Shown: in pieces, positions 1 through 9,782 of the stretch
Position numbering within the stretch: the stretch's first letter is position 1
Layout of the letters: each line of letters begins with the position of its first letter
NCBI GenBank assembly: GCA_902464565.1
Contig: CABQJV010000007.1
Span: 34,805-98,804 of the forward strand
Direction: 5' to 3'
DNA from: an uncultured Collinsella sp.
Lineage (GTDB): Bacteria; Actinomycetota; Coriobacteriia; Coriobacteriales; Coriobacteriaceae
Length of the DNA stretch: 64,000 nucleotides
Made by a program: the position numbers and the translations under genes
The notes under the pieces: generated by a model
The model's input: only the letters and a program-made list of their open reading frames with translations
Database searches by the model: none
Told to the model about the DNA's origin: nothing

Positions 1-58
1 GGGACGTTCTTAAATGACTAGTCGTTTAAGAACGTCCCCAATGACTAGTCGATTAGGA
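1..58. repeat. Palindromic intergenic repeat, family A, copy 1
   Basis: Perfect 14-bp arms (gggacgttcttaaa at 1-14 and its complement at 25-38) flank a 10-nt loop, and are followed by atgactagtcgattag, which echoes the loop. A diverged copy lies at 23510-23561, so this is a dispersed repeat. It could also act as a terminator for a gene left of the window. Confidence 0.75.
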
Positions 59-112
59 GTATCATCATCTGCGCAAATAAGCACGAAAGAGCATATTAGA
101 GATTGAGAGCGT

Positions 113-1495
113 ATGGCTGACACCGTATCTAAGCACATTGACATGACCACCGGCTCGCTGTGGCGCAATATTCCCCTGTTCGCCTTCCCCGTGGCCGCCA
201 CGAGCATCTTGGAGCAGCTGTCGAACCTCATCGCCACGGTCATTATCGGTAACTTCTCGGGCGATCAGGGAACCCTCGCCATGGCGGCGGTCGGCTCCAA
301 TGTTCCGCTTACCAGCCTTATGCTCAACCTGTTTATTGGCATGTCGCTTGGCTCCAACGTGGTCATCGCCAACGCTATCGGCCGCAACGATCAGAACATG
401 GTCAAACGCGCCGTCCATACCTCGATTTTAATGGCACTCGTGGGCTTTGTCGTCATCGCACTGGGCGAGATCTTTGCCGAGCCCATGCTCGCCGCGCTCA
501 ACGTTCCCGCCGAGACCATGCCGCTCGCCTCACTCTATCTGCGCGTCTTTTTGCTCAGCATGCCCTCGATCTTGCTCTACAACTTTGAGGCCGCGATCTT
601 CCGCTCCGTCGGCATCACGCGCATGCCGCTGCAGGCGCTTGCCGTGTCCACCGTCCTCAACATTGGCCTGGATCTCATCTTTGTCCCTGTGCTCCACTGG
701 GGTGTCGCGGGCGTCGCCATCGCCACCGCCATCGCCTACACCGTCAGCGCCGCCACGCTCTTTATCCGCCTGCTCAAGACCGACTCCGTCGTCCGCGTCA
801 CCCTACGCGACCTGGCTATCGACCCCGTCGCCCTCAAGCGCATCGTCAAGATCGGCCTGCCCGCCGGCATCCAAAGCGCTGTCTTTGCCGTCGCCAACAT
901 CATCATCCAGTCTGCCATCAACAGCCTGGGCACCGAGGTCATGGCGGCCTCGAGCGCCGCCATGAGCCTGGAGTACGTGTGCTACAACCTGCTCAACAGC
1001 TTTAGCCAGGCTTGCACCACCTTTGTGGGACAAAACCACGGTGCCCGCCAGATCGATCGCTGCACCAAAACGCTTAAGGTCTGCCTGGTCGAAGGCGGTA
1101 TCGTTGCACTCACCACGATCATCGTTATTGTCGGCCTGGGACGCGAGATCTTGTCGCTGTTCAACAGCGACCCCAACATCGTCTCGATCGGCTATATCCG
1201 CGTGTGTTCGATCTTCCCGGCGTACGCCTTTAGCATGTTCTACGAAAACATGTCAGGCTACCTGCGCGGCTTTGGTATCTCGCTCACGCCCGCCCTCATC
1301 ACCATGATCTGCGTCTGCGGCATCCGCTTCTATTGGGTGTTCTGCGTGTTCCCGCACTTCCGCACCTTTGCGAGCATCATGATGGTCTACCCCATCAGCC
1401 TGGGCACCACGGCGTTCTTTATGGTCGTGGCGGTGCTACTCTGCCACCCGGCACGCACCTATCGCGCCACCCAAGCCAAAGCGACTGCCCGCTAA
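113..1495 (+). CDS. MATE family efflux transporter
   Basis: Multidrug and toxin extrusion pump of the inner membrane, exchanging cationic drugs or metabolites for Na+ or H+. The 460-aa product has the family's length and two homologous halves of about six hydrophobic segments. Diagnostic stretches include the N-terminal WRNIPLFAFPVAATSILEQL and the second-half KIGLPAGIQSAVFAVANIII. The ATG at 113 follows a weak GAGAG purine stretch. It stands alone and converges with the LysR gene. The substrate cannot be read from sequence. Confidence 0.9.
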   Translation: MADTVSKHIDMTTGSLWRNIPLFAFPVAATSILEQLSNLIATVIIGNFSGDQGTLAMAAVGSNVPLTSLMLNLFIGMSLGSNVVIANAIGRNDQNMVKRAVHTSILMALVGFVVIALGEIFAEPMLAALNVPAETMPLASLYLRVFLLSMPSILLYNFEAAIFRSVGITRMPLQALAVSTVLNIGLDLIFVPVLHWGVAGVAIATAIAYTVSAATLFIRLLKTDSVVRVTLRDLAIDPVALKRIVKIGLPAGIQSAVFAVANIIIQSAINSLGTEVMAASSAAMSLEYVCYNLLNSFSQACTTFVGQNHGARQIDRCTKTLKVCLVEGGIVALTTIIVIVGLGREILSLFNSDPNIVSIGYIRVCSIFPAYAFSMFYENMSGYLRGFGISLTPALITMICVCGIRFYWVFCVFPHFRTFASIMMVYPISLGTTAFFMVVAVLLCHPARTYRATQAKATAR

Positions 1496-1522
1496 ACACC
1501 GCACTCAACGCCACGCCAGTCA

Positions 1523-2389
1523 TTAATTGACAATATGTGAGCTCATATAGTCGATAAAGCGCCTCGTGGCGATAGGCATGGTGTCCCAGCTGCGCCAGGC
1601 CGCCACTACGTCGCGCGAGGGGGCGTGCACGATGGGACGTACGCGAATATCGGCACGCATGCCCTCCACAGTACGACGGTAGAGCATACTCACGCCTAGG
1701 CCCTCCTCCACCATCGCCATGATGGTGTAGTCGTCGGTGACCTCGCTCGTCACATGCGGCGACAGCCCATGCGCCGCAAATGCATCGAGCACCAGGCTCT
1801 GTTCGCCCTCATCCAGCAGCACAAACGACTCGGACGCCAGGTCGGCGAGCGTCACCTTCTCCTTTGCCGTCAGCGGATGCGCGGCCGGCAACAATGCCAC
1901 CAACTCGTCGTGATAGACCACGCGCTTCTCGAGCCCAGCGGTAAATCCGCGTGCCGTAAAGCAAAAATCAACCACGCCATCGTGCACCCACTGGGCGTTG
2001 CGCGTGTAATCGCCCTGCTTGAGGGTAAAGTGCACGCCCGGGTGCAGCGCACCAAAGTCGCGGATCACACGCGGTAACACGGTACGACTCACGTTGGTAA
2101 ACGTCGCAATGCGAATATCAGACGACGAAAGCCCCAGCAGCTCCTGGCGCTTGCCCTCGAGCTCGGCCTCGGCGGTCACAATCTGGCGCAGGTACGGCAG
2201 ATATTGTTTACCGTCGCGCGTAAGCGAAACGCCCTGCTTACCGCGCTCGATAAGCGTGGTGCCCAGCTCACGCTCGAGCGCCTTAACGGCCTGGCTCACC
2301 GCGCTTTGCGTATAGCCCAGCTCGTCCGCCGCGCCCTTAAGACTTCCGCGATCGACCACCATACAAACAATCTGATACCGCGATGCCAT
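1523..2389 (-). CDS. LysR family transcriptional regulator
   Basis: A 288-aa one-component regulator. An N-terminal winged helix-turn-helix (about residues 1-60, with GAADELGYTQSAVSQAVKAL) is followed by a periplasmic-binding-like effector domain (about 90-285). It is divergent from the EamA exporter at 2547 with about 157 bp between them, the usual LysR layout in which the regulator controls its neighbour and itself. The ligand is unknown. Confidence 0.9.
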   Translation of the reverse strand: MASRYQIVCMVVDRGSLKGAADELGYTQSAVSQAVKALERELGTTLIERGKQGVSLTRDGKQYLPYLRQIVTAEAELEGKRQELLGLSSSDIRIATFTNVSRTVLPRVIRDFGALHPGVHFTLKQGDYTRNAQWVHDGVVDFCFTARGFTAGLEKRVVYHDELVALLPAAHPLTAKEKVTLADLASESFVLLDEGEQSLVLDAFAAHGLSPHVTSEVTDDYTIMAMVEEGLGVSMLYRRTVEGMRADIRVRPIVHAPSRDVVAAWRSWDTMPIATRRFIDYMSSHIVN

Positions 2390-2546
2390 CGTGCCTCCAC
2401 ATCAATGCAGCCGTAAAACGTTTTGCCAGGGCTTTTTCTGCCTACTTTAGCGTTTCTTAATCATACTGAAGATACATTCGCTTTACTACATCCAAATCTG
2501 GGAGCAGAATCTTTTTACGAAACCGTTCTGTAACAAAAGGAGCCCC

Positions 2547-3449
2547 ATGGATCGCAAAAAAGCAATCGCGCTCTCATTTTCCGTTCCCGTCGCATGGGGC
2601 TTTTCGTACCCTCTCATGAAGATCGGCATGGACAGCATGAACGCCACGAGTATCGTTGCGCTGCGCTGCATCATCGCCTTTGTGGCCTGTCTGCTACTCT
2701 TCCACAAGCGCGCGTTCCGCCTCAACCGCGACCTTATGGTCCGCGCCGCCATCATCGGCGCCATTATGGCAACCGAGCTCACCTGCATGTGCCTGGGCTC
2801 CAGCCTCACCTCCGCCTCCACCGCCGGCTTTTTGCAAAGCCTGACGGTCCTGATTGTGCCGTTTGCCAACGCCGCCCTGCTGCGTCGCGCCCCCGAGCGC
2901 AAAGTGCTCGTCGGCACCGCCATCGTCACCTGCGGTATGTTGTTGCTCTCGGGCGCCGACTTTACCAGCCTGAACCCGGGCGCACTCATCATGCTGCTCT
3001 CCGCCTTTGTCTATGCCGGGCACATCATTGTCGCCAAGCGCTTTGTCGAAGAAGTCGATCCGCTTGCTCTGGGCGTTTGGCAGCTGGGCTTTGGCGGCCT
3101 GTTCTCGGGCATTGCCGCATGCGTCTTTGGCGGCTTCACGCTTCCCAGCACGCCCAGCGAAATCGTGGTCGTCGTCGCGCTCGCACTCATCTGCTCTGCC
3201 TACGGTTTTATCACCCAGACGCTCGTGCAGCCCCACGTGCCCGCCGAGACCACCGGCTTCGCCTTCTCGCTCGAGCCGGTCTGCTCCGCCGTCTTTTCGT
3301 TCTTCCTGGTCGGCGAGGTCCTGAGCCCCATCGCCTTCCTGGGTGCAGCTCTCATCCTCACCGGCGTCATGGTGGCAACCGTCGAGCTTCCGCGCCTCCG
3401 CACACATGGACAGGCTCGCATGGCAGGAGCGCCCGAGCACGTCTCGTAG
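2547..3449 (+). CDS. DMT superfamily EamA-type transporter
   Basis: A 300-aa inner-membrane protein with about ten hydrophobic segments forming two EamA repeats (first SVPVAWGFSYPLMKIG, second GALIMLLSAFVYAGHIIVAK). This family exports or imports amino acids and other metabolites. The start follows a strong AAAGGAG at 2537-2543. The divergent LysR gene probably regulates it. The substrate is unknown. Confidence 0.88.
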   Translation: MDRKKAIALSFSVPVAWGFSYPLMKIGMDSMNATSIVALRCIIAFVACLLLFHKRAFRLNRDLMVRAAIIGAIMATELTCMCLGSSLTSASTAGFLQSLTVLIVPFANAALLRRAPERKVLVGTAIVTCGMLLLSGADFTSLNPGALIMLLSAFVYAGHIIVAKRFVEEVDPLALGVWQLGFGGLFSGIAACVFGGFTLPSTPSEIVVVVALALICSAYGFITQTLVQPHVPAETTGFAFSLEPVCSAVFSFFLVGEVLSPIAFLGAALILTGVMVATVELPRLRTHGQARMAGAPEHVS

Positions 3450-3537
3450 ACCCCACTCTTCATACAGCCGCGGCATAAAGGCAACCGGTGCGCCTTTACA
3501 ATAGATGCCAGCAGAGCATCTGACGTAAAGGAGCCCC

Positions 3538-4263
3538 ATGGACGCCGCGACCCGCGACCGCAACATAGCAACTTGGTTGGGCGATGCGCCGCAGCCGGTA
3601 CGTGACACTACGAACCAGCTGCTCGAGCGCATCGCCCTTTTGCGTGCCGAGCAGACTATCTACCCGGCACAAGACGACATCCTCAATGCCCTCGCCTACA
3701 CACCGGCCGACCAGGTCAAGGTTGTCATCTTGGGTCAAGACCCCTATCACGGACCCAACCAGGCAATGGGGCTGTCGTTCTCGGTCCCCGCGACGCAAAC
3801 CAAGTTGCCGCCGAGCCTGCGCAACATCTATAAGGAACTCAAAGCCGATCTGGGTTGCCCCATTCCCGCCACAGGAGATCTAACGCCATGGGCACAACAG
3901 GGCGTCCTGCTTCTCAACACTACGCTCACCGTGCGCGAACACGCCGCGAACTCGCACGCCAAACTGGGCTGGAGCACGCTCACCGACTATGTTATCGAAC
4001 GCTGCTGCCAGCTGCCCCAACCGGTAGTCTTTTTGGCATGGGGCCGCTTTGCCCAGCAGATGGTCGAAGGCAAGCTCGCCGCTACCGGCGCGGGCAAGGC
4101 AACCGGCAAGTTCTGTCTGGCCTCTACGCACCCCTCGCCGCTTTCGGCCAACCGTGCCACGGCAGAACTCCCCGCTTTTATGGGGTCGCGCCCCTTCTCT
4201 GCCGCCAATCGGCTACTCGAACAGCACGGCTCGACCCCCGTCAACTGGACTTGCATCGGCTAA
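3538..4263 (+). CDS. ung: Uracil-DNA glycosylase, family 1
   Basis: Removes uracil from DNA to begin base excision repair. The 241-aa protein has the catalytic GQDPYHG motif at about residues 65-71 (the Asp activates water) and the C-terminal HPSPLSANR motif with the family's essential His. The length matches bacterial Ung. An AAAGGAG ribosome binding site sits seven bases upstream. A bidirectional terminator follows. Confidence 0.97.
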   Translation: MDAATRDRNIATWLGDAPQPVRDTTNQLLERIALLRAEQTIYPAQDDILNALAYTPADQVKVVILGQDPYHGPNQAMGLSFSVPATQTKLPPSLRNIYKELKADLGCPIPATGDLTPWAQQGVLLLNTTLTVREHAANSHAKLGWSTLTDYVIERCCQLPQPVVFLAWGRFAQQMVEGKLAATGAGKATGKFCLASTHPSPLSANRATAELPAFMGSRPFSAANRLLEQHGSTPVNWTCIG

Positions 4264-4276
4264 AAATCGATACATC

Positions 4277-4312
4277 AAAAACGCGCCCGACGGCTTTCCA
4301 TCGGGCGCGTTT
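4277..4312. terminator. Bidirectional rho-independent terminator between ung and the SDR gene
   Basis: A GC-rich stem (ACGCGCCCGA pairing with TCGGGCGCGT) is flanked by AAAA on the left and TTT on the right, so it can end transcription of both convergent genes. Confidence 0.85.
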
Positions 4313-4313
4313 C

Positions 4314-4994
4314 CTATTCGGGCCAAATAAATTGCGTGCGGCCGGCCTCGCCGCCATCGATCAGCAGGCTCTGCCCGGTCATAAACCGGTTGGTCACGCC
4401 CACAAAGCAGATCCACTCGGCAATCTCTTGGGCGGTGGCCCAGCGTTTAAGCGGCGTGAGCTCCATAATCTGGTTCCACAGGTGCTCGTCTTCCATCACG
4501 CAACGGTTGAGCGGCGTGATAACGCCGCCCGGGTCCACACTGTTGGCGATGGCCTGCGGCGCCAGGCGGTTTGCAAGGTTCTTGGTGTAGGCGATAACGC
4601 CGCCCTTGCTGGCGGCATAGGCGGGAAACTCCGATCCCGTATGCCCACTCGCGGACCCCACATTGACCACGGATTTGATAGTCGGCGCCGGCTTGGCGGC
4701 AAGCCCCTCCCCCGCAAAGGCGTAGTGCTCGGTCACGTTGATGGTGCCATACAGGTTGGCGGCGATGTCGTCGGCCGAATCCTGCGTACCGGCAACGTTC
4801 ACGATTACCTGAGGTTCAAGATCGCCTGGAAACGAGTTAGGCTCGCGGACATCAACGATCAGATGGCGGTAGCGCTCGTGTTCGATCGCCGCCGGCAGTA
4901 GATCAAAGCCCACGACCTCGTGGCCCTCGTCCAAAAAGCGCTGTACGCACGCAGCTCCGATACCGCCCGAAGCGCCCGTGATCAAAACCCGCAT
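4314..4994 (-). CDS. Short-chain dehydrogenase/reductase (SDR)
   Basis: NAD(P)-dependent oxidoreductase of 226 aa. It has the Rossmann glycine motif TGASGGIGAA at about residues 6-15, an acidic residue after beta-2 (VVGFDLL) that suggests NAD preference, the NVAG motif, the catalytic YAASK and a C-terminal GQSLLIDGG. The VUT transporter gene lies 10 bp upstream on the same strand, so the two are probably co-transcribed. The substrate is unknown; classical SDRs of this size often reduce 3-oxoacyl or sugar substrates. Confidence 0.9.
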   Translation of the reverse strand: MRVLITGASGGIGAACVQRFLDEGHEVVGFDLLPAAIEHERYRHLIVDVREPNSFPGDLEPQVIVNVAGTQDSADDIAANLYGTINVTEHYAFAGEGLAAKPAPTIKSVVNVGSASGHTGSEFPAYAASKGGVIAYTKNLANRLAPQAIANSVDPGGVITPLNRCVMEDEHLWNQIMELTPLKRWATAQEIAEWICFVGVTNRFMTGQSLLIDGGEAGRTQFIWPE

Positions 4995-5003
4995 ACTTGC
5001 TCC

Positions 5004-5726
5004 TTAGGCGGTTGCGTGGCGCTCGAGGTACTCGGAGCCCACATTCTCGCGCTCCCAGCCGCGCACGACCTTGTAGCCCACAGGGCTCAGGAAGACCTCG
5101 CATAGCAGCTCGGCAACAGCACCCGTCAGCGAGCACATAAGGACCTGCACCCAGGTCCAACCAAAGAACGTGTGGCTCACTACAATGGCAAAGACCAGGT
5201 TGTCGATAAACTGGCCAACACCCGTAGACACATAGGAGCGGAAGGCAAAGCTCGCAAAGTTATTCTTTTTGAGCATACGGCCAAGCGACTGGTTGAGCGT
5301 GGAGTTAACCACGGCAGAAACGAGCATGGCAAGCGACGAGCCAAGCACCACGTACCAGGTGCCACCGATGGTGGCGTTAAGGGCAGTATTGACCTCGATC
5401 ATACCCGTGTCGTAGTAAGCGCCCCACATGCCGGGCGTGAGCGAGCATGCCCAAAAGCACAGGCTCACGGCCAGGTTGACCAGCAGCGCGAGGATAGAGA
5501 TTTTGATGGATGCCTTGGCGCCAAAGCGCTTGCAAATCATGTCCTGGCACAAAAACGAAACCCAGCTCACCACAAAGCCACAGTCGAGCGCCAGATACGG
5601 TAGGCTGATGAGTTCTTTGTTGGCCAGCAGGTTCATCATGATGACGCTCACGAAAAACAGCGAAACCGTTGCCGCGGGAATGCTCCGCAACAGGACCTTG
5701 TAGTCCTCCATGACCTTCTTGATCAT
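5004..5726 (-). CDS. VUT family transporter, probable queuosine precursor permease (YhhQ/QPTR type)
   Basis: A 240-aa membrane protein with about six hydrophobic segments and YhhQ/DUF165 hallmarks: the N-terminal LFFVSVIMMNLLANK, the acidic-aromatic DCGFVVSWVSFLCQDMI, and VGQFIDNLVFAIVV. The family imports queuine, preQ0 or preQ1. The upstream leader resembles a preQ1 riboswitch, which supports a queuosine-precursor role. The start follows AAGGAG at 5733-5738. It heads an apparent operon with the SDR gene. Confidence 0.85.
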   Translation of the reverse strand: MIKKVMEDYKVLLRSIPAATVSLFFVSVIMMNLLANKELISLPYLALDCGFVVSWVSFLCQDMICKRFGAKASIKISILALLVNLAVSLCFWACSLTPGMWGAYYDTGMIEVNTALNATIGGTWYVVLGSSLAMLVSAVVNSTLNQSLGRMLKKNNFASFAFRSYVSTGVGQFIDNLVFAIVVSHTFFGWTWVQVLMCSLTGAVAELLCEVFLSPVGYKVVRGWERENVGSEYLERHATA

Positions 5727-5732
5727 TATGTA

Positions 5733-5782
5733 CTCCTTTGGTTTTAGGTTTAACGAGCAGGATATCGGACCCGAACTGCTCG
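5733..5782 (-). promoter_or_regulatory. Candidate preQ1-I-type riboswitch upstream of the VUT transporter
   Basis: Read on the minus strand, a 7-bp stem CGAGCAG/CTGCTCG (5782-5776 with 5760-5754) encloses a 15-nt loop starting UUCGGGU. An A-rich tail UUAAACCUAAAACC runs straight into the AAGGAG ribosome binding site. This follows the preQ1-I order: P1, a UUC-starting loop, a GGU that can pair with ACC in the tail (P2 pseudoknot), then the RBS. The downstream gene is a queuosine-precursor-type transporter. The assignment is structural inference. Confidence 0.5.
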
Positions 5783-5841
5783 GACGCCCCGGTCTTGAGA
5801 CGACGGTGGGTATGATAGCCGCTCACACGGCATCAGGCAAG

Positions 5842-5877
5842 CAAACGGCGCGGCAGCCCCGCAGGACCACCGCGCCG
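5842..5877 (-). terminator. Rho-independent terminator of prfC
   Basis: CGGCGCGG at 5846-5853 pairs with CCGCGCCG at 5870-5877. On the minus strand the stem is followed by TTTGCTTG, just after the prfC stop. Confidence 0.7.
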
Positions 5878-5882
5878 ATGCG

Positions 5883-7496
<1,614 letters not shown>

Positions 7497-7633
7497 GCGG
7501 ATCCTTTCTTGCATTGAGTGCATTACGTCGTTGTAACCGTACTATTGTAGCCGCGAAATCCCGCTCTAGGGCGCCTATCAGGACAAATTCATCAGTTGGG
7601 GCCAGGGTAGCCGGCCCAATCAGTATTTGCCTC

Positions 7634-7670
7634 TTGCATAACTGTATATAGTGTATATATACTGTGCTTA
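7634..7670 (+). promoter_or_regulatory. Sigma-70-type promoter with overlapping dyad for the GntR/ABC operon
   Basis: TTGCAT (7634-7639) and TATACT (7658-7663) lie 18 bp apart. The imperfect dyad AGTGTATATATACT (7650-7663) overlaps the -10 box and resembles operators of YtrA-type GntR repressors, which suggests autorepression. Confidence 0.6.
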
Positions 7671-7711
7671 CCGGTTATATACACGTGTAGCCCAACAGCT
7701 AAGGAGCCGCT

Positions 7712-8092
7712 GTGGACATCATCCTATCCAATTCGAGCGACAAGCCCATCTACGAGCAGATAACCTCGCAGGTCAAAGCCCAGATCCTTTCGGGTACGCT
7801 CGCTGCGGGAGCCAAACTCCCCAGCATCCGTGCACTCGCGAGCGATCTTGGCGTGAGCGTCATCACCACCAAGCGCGCCTACGCCGACCTGGAGCAGCTC
7901 GGGTTTATCTGCACCGTGCAGGGCAAGGGCTGTTTTGTCGCCGAGGGCAACCAGGAGCTTTTGCGCGAAAACCAGCTCTGCCATATCGAAGAGCTGCTTG
8001 CGAAAGCGGCAAGCCAAGCCGAAGCCTTGGGCGTCACGCGCGACAAACTGCACGAGATGCTCGACCTGGTAGCCCCCGAAACCATGCAGTAG
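7712..8092 (+). CDS. GntR family regulator, YtrA subfamily
   Basis: A 126-aa repressor starting at GTG (AAGGAG upstream). It has an N-terminal GntR winged helix (PIYEQITSQVKAQILSGTL, then PSIRALASDLGVSVITTKRA) and only a short C-terminal helical tail, as in the YtrA subfamily that controls adjacent ABC-2 exporters. The ABC ATPase starts 24 bp after its stop. A dyad over the promoter suggests autoregulation. Confidence 0.9.
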   Translation: MDIILSNSSDKPIYEQITSQVKAQILSGTLAAGAKLPSIRALASDLGVSVITTKRAYADLEQLGFICTVQGKGCFVAEGNQELLRENQLCHIEELLAKAASQAEALGVTRDKLHEMLDLVAPETMQ

Positions 8093-8115
8093 TCATCTGC
8101 AAGAAAGGCTATACC

Positions 8116-8997
8116 ATGCAAAACTTGCTTGAACTCAAAGGCATCTCACGCACCGTAAGCGACCGCTTTTCGCTGCGTGATATCACGCTCGCTGTGGAGC
8201 CCGGCCAGATCGTTGGCTTTGTGGGCGCAAATGGCGCCGGCAAAACGACGACCATTCGAGCCGCGCTCGGGCTTATCAAACTCGATGCCGGCGAGGTGCA
8301 CCTGTTTGGGCAGCGCTGTGGCGCCGACGCACCCGATGAAGCGCAGCGCTGCTTGCGCACCCGTGTCGGCCTCGTGCTGGACACGTGTCCTTTCCCTTCC
8401 ACGCTCAAGGTGACCGAAGTTGAGGCACTCGTAAGCCCGGCATACCCCACCTGGAGCCACGACACCTTCGCTAGCCTCATCGACCGGTTTGGCTTGAATC
8501 CCAAGGCAAAGGTCAAGGATCTCTCCCGCGGCATGGGCATGAAACTGCAGCTTGCCTGTGCACTCAGCCACAATGCCAAGCTGCTCGTTTTGGACGAAGC
8601 CACCGCGGGCCTCGATCCCATGGCACGCGAGGAACTGCTTGATGAGCTGCTTGCCTTTGTCGCCGACGGCCAGCACAGCGTGCTGCTCTCGAGCCACATT
8701 ACGTCCGACCTCGATCGCACCGCTGATCGTGTCATTTGCATCGATAATGGCTCGATTATTTTTGACCTGCCGCGTGAGGATATTACCGACCGCGCTGGCA
8801 TCGCCCACTGTACCCAAGCACAGGCCGCCGAGCTTATGGCTTGCGTCGAAGGCGCCCATGCCGTCCACCACGCCTATAGCGTGGACGTGCTCGTGCCCAA
8901 CCGTCGCGAAACGCTCGAGGCCTTCCCCGAGATTCCCTGCGATCGGGCAACCATTGACGACTATCTACGCCTCACACTGAAAGGGGCTTCGAAATGA
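8116..8997 (+). CDS. ABC transporter ATP-binding protein
   Basis: A 293-aa cytoplasmic ATPase with Walker A GANGAGKTT at about residues 36-44, signature LSRGMGMKLQLACA, Walker B LLVLDEA, and the switch His in SSHITSD. The start at 8116 follows AAGAAAGG. Its stop overlaps the start of the permease gene (ATGA), so the two are translationally coupled. With the YtrA-type regulator this forms a typical GntR-ABC-2 export operon, often linked to antimicrobial-peptide or envelope stress. The cargo is unknown. Confidence 0.92.
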   Translation: MQNLLELKGISRTVSDRFSLRDITLAVEPGQIVGFVGANGAGKTTTIRAALGLIKLDAGEVHLFGQRCGADAPDEAQRCLRTRVGLVLDTCPFPSTLKVTEVEALVSPAYPTWSHDTFASLIDRFGLNPKAKVKDLSRGMGMKLQLACALSHNAKLLVLDEATAGLDPMAREELLDELLAFVADGQHSVLLSSHITSDLDRTADRVICIDNGSIIFDLPREDITDRAGIAHCTQAQAAELMACVEGAHAVHHAYSVDVLVPNRRETLEAFPEIPCDRATIDDYLRLTLKGASK

Positions 8998-9692
8998 AAC
9001 GCGCCTTTATGTCCGAGACCGCCATCATGCGCTCGTTTCTCCCGAGCATCGCGGGCGTCGGCCTGTTCATATTCGTCGTATTGACCCTTGCCAACGCGAC
9101 AGACGGCGATTCCGGCATGAGCGCCGGCGCCTGTGCGGTCAGCGCAATGTCGCCCATCATAATCATGAACTCGCTAGCTGGCTACGATAACCAAAACGGC
9201 TGGGAGCGTTATCGAGCAACGTTGCCCTTCTCGCGCAAAGACATTATTTGCGCACGCTACCTGTGCATCGTTGTCTTCTCGGTCGTCATGGCATGCGCGG
9301 CTACGCTTCTGAACATCCTCGCCCTTCCGCTCTTCGATCCCATGGGCATCCCTTCGACATGCCAGACGATCTTTGAAATCGCAACCGCCTCGGCAGCATC
9401 GATGCTCATCTCCCTCATGATGGTGTTCTTGGCACAGCCGCTGTTCTTCCGATTTGGACACATGGAGGCACTGCGCCTATCCGTTGGCCTGTTTGCCCTA
9501 CTCGGATGCCTTACCATGGCAGCGCTGAGCTCCTCCAACCCCATCAGCAACTGGCTTATGTCGATTGCCGGGGCGAATCCCGATCCTGCCGTCCTTGGCT
9601 GTCTGTGTGCAGGAATTGCCGTACTGGCGCTCGCACTATGCGCAATCAGCTGCACCGTCAGCACCAAGGTTTATCGAGTACGCGATCTGTAG
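8994..9692 (+). CDS. ABC-2 type permease
   Basis: A 232-aa integral membrane protein with about six hydrophobic segments and a conserved YDNQNGWERYRATLPFSRKD loop after the second, typical of ABC2_membrane_5 permeases paired with YtrA-regulated ATPases. It overlaps the ATPase gene by four bases. It likely forms the membrane part of the exporter encoded by this operon. Confidence 0.85.
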   Translation: MKRAFMSETAIMRSFLPSIAGVGLFIFVVLTLANATDGDSGMSAGACAVSAMSPIIIMNSLAGYDNQNGWERYRATLPFSRKDIICARYLCIVVFSVVMACAATLLNILALPLFDPMGIPSTCQTIFEIATASAASMLISLMMVFLAQPLFFRFGHMEALRLSVGLFALLGCLTMAALSSSNPISNWLMSIAGANPDPAVLGCLCAGIAVLALALCAISCTVSTKVYRVRDL

Positions 9693-9782
9693 CCACGCGA
9701 GCCTCAATCCACGAAGGACGCGATCGCCGCCCCTCCCCGTAAATCCGTGACAAATGGCATATCCCCAGCGTGAGCCACCGTA

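Noticed and set aside
7651..8115. Long upstream extension of the ABC ATPase frame
   Set aside because: It overlaps the GntR gene out of frame; the ATPase begins naturally at 8116 with its own ribosome binding site.
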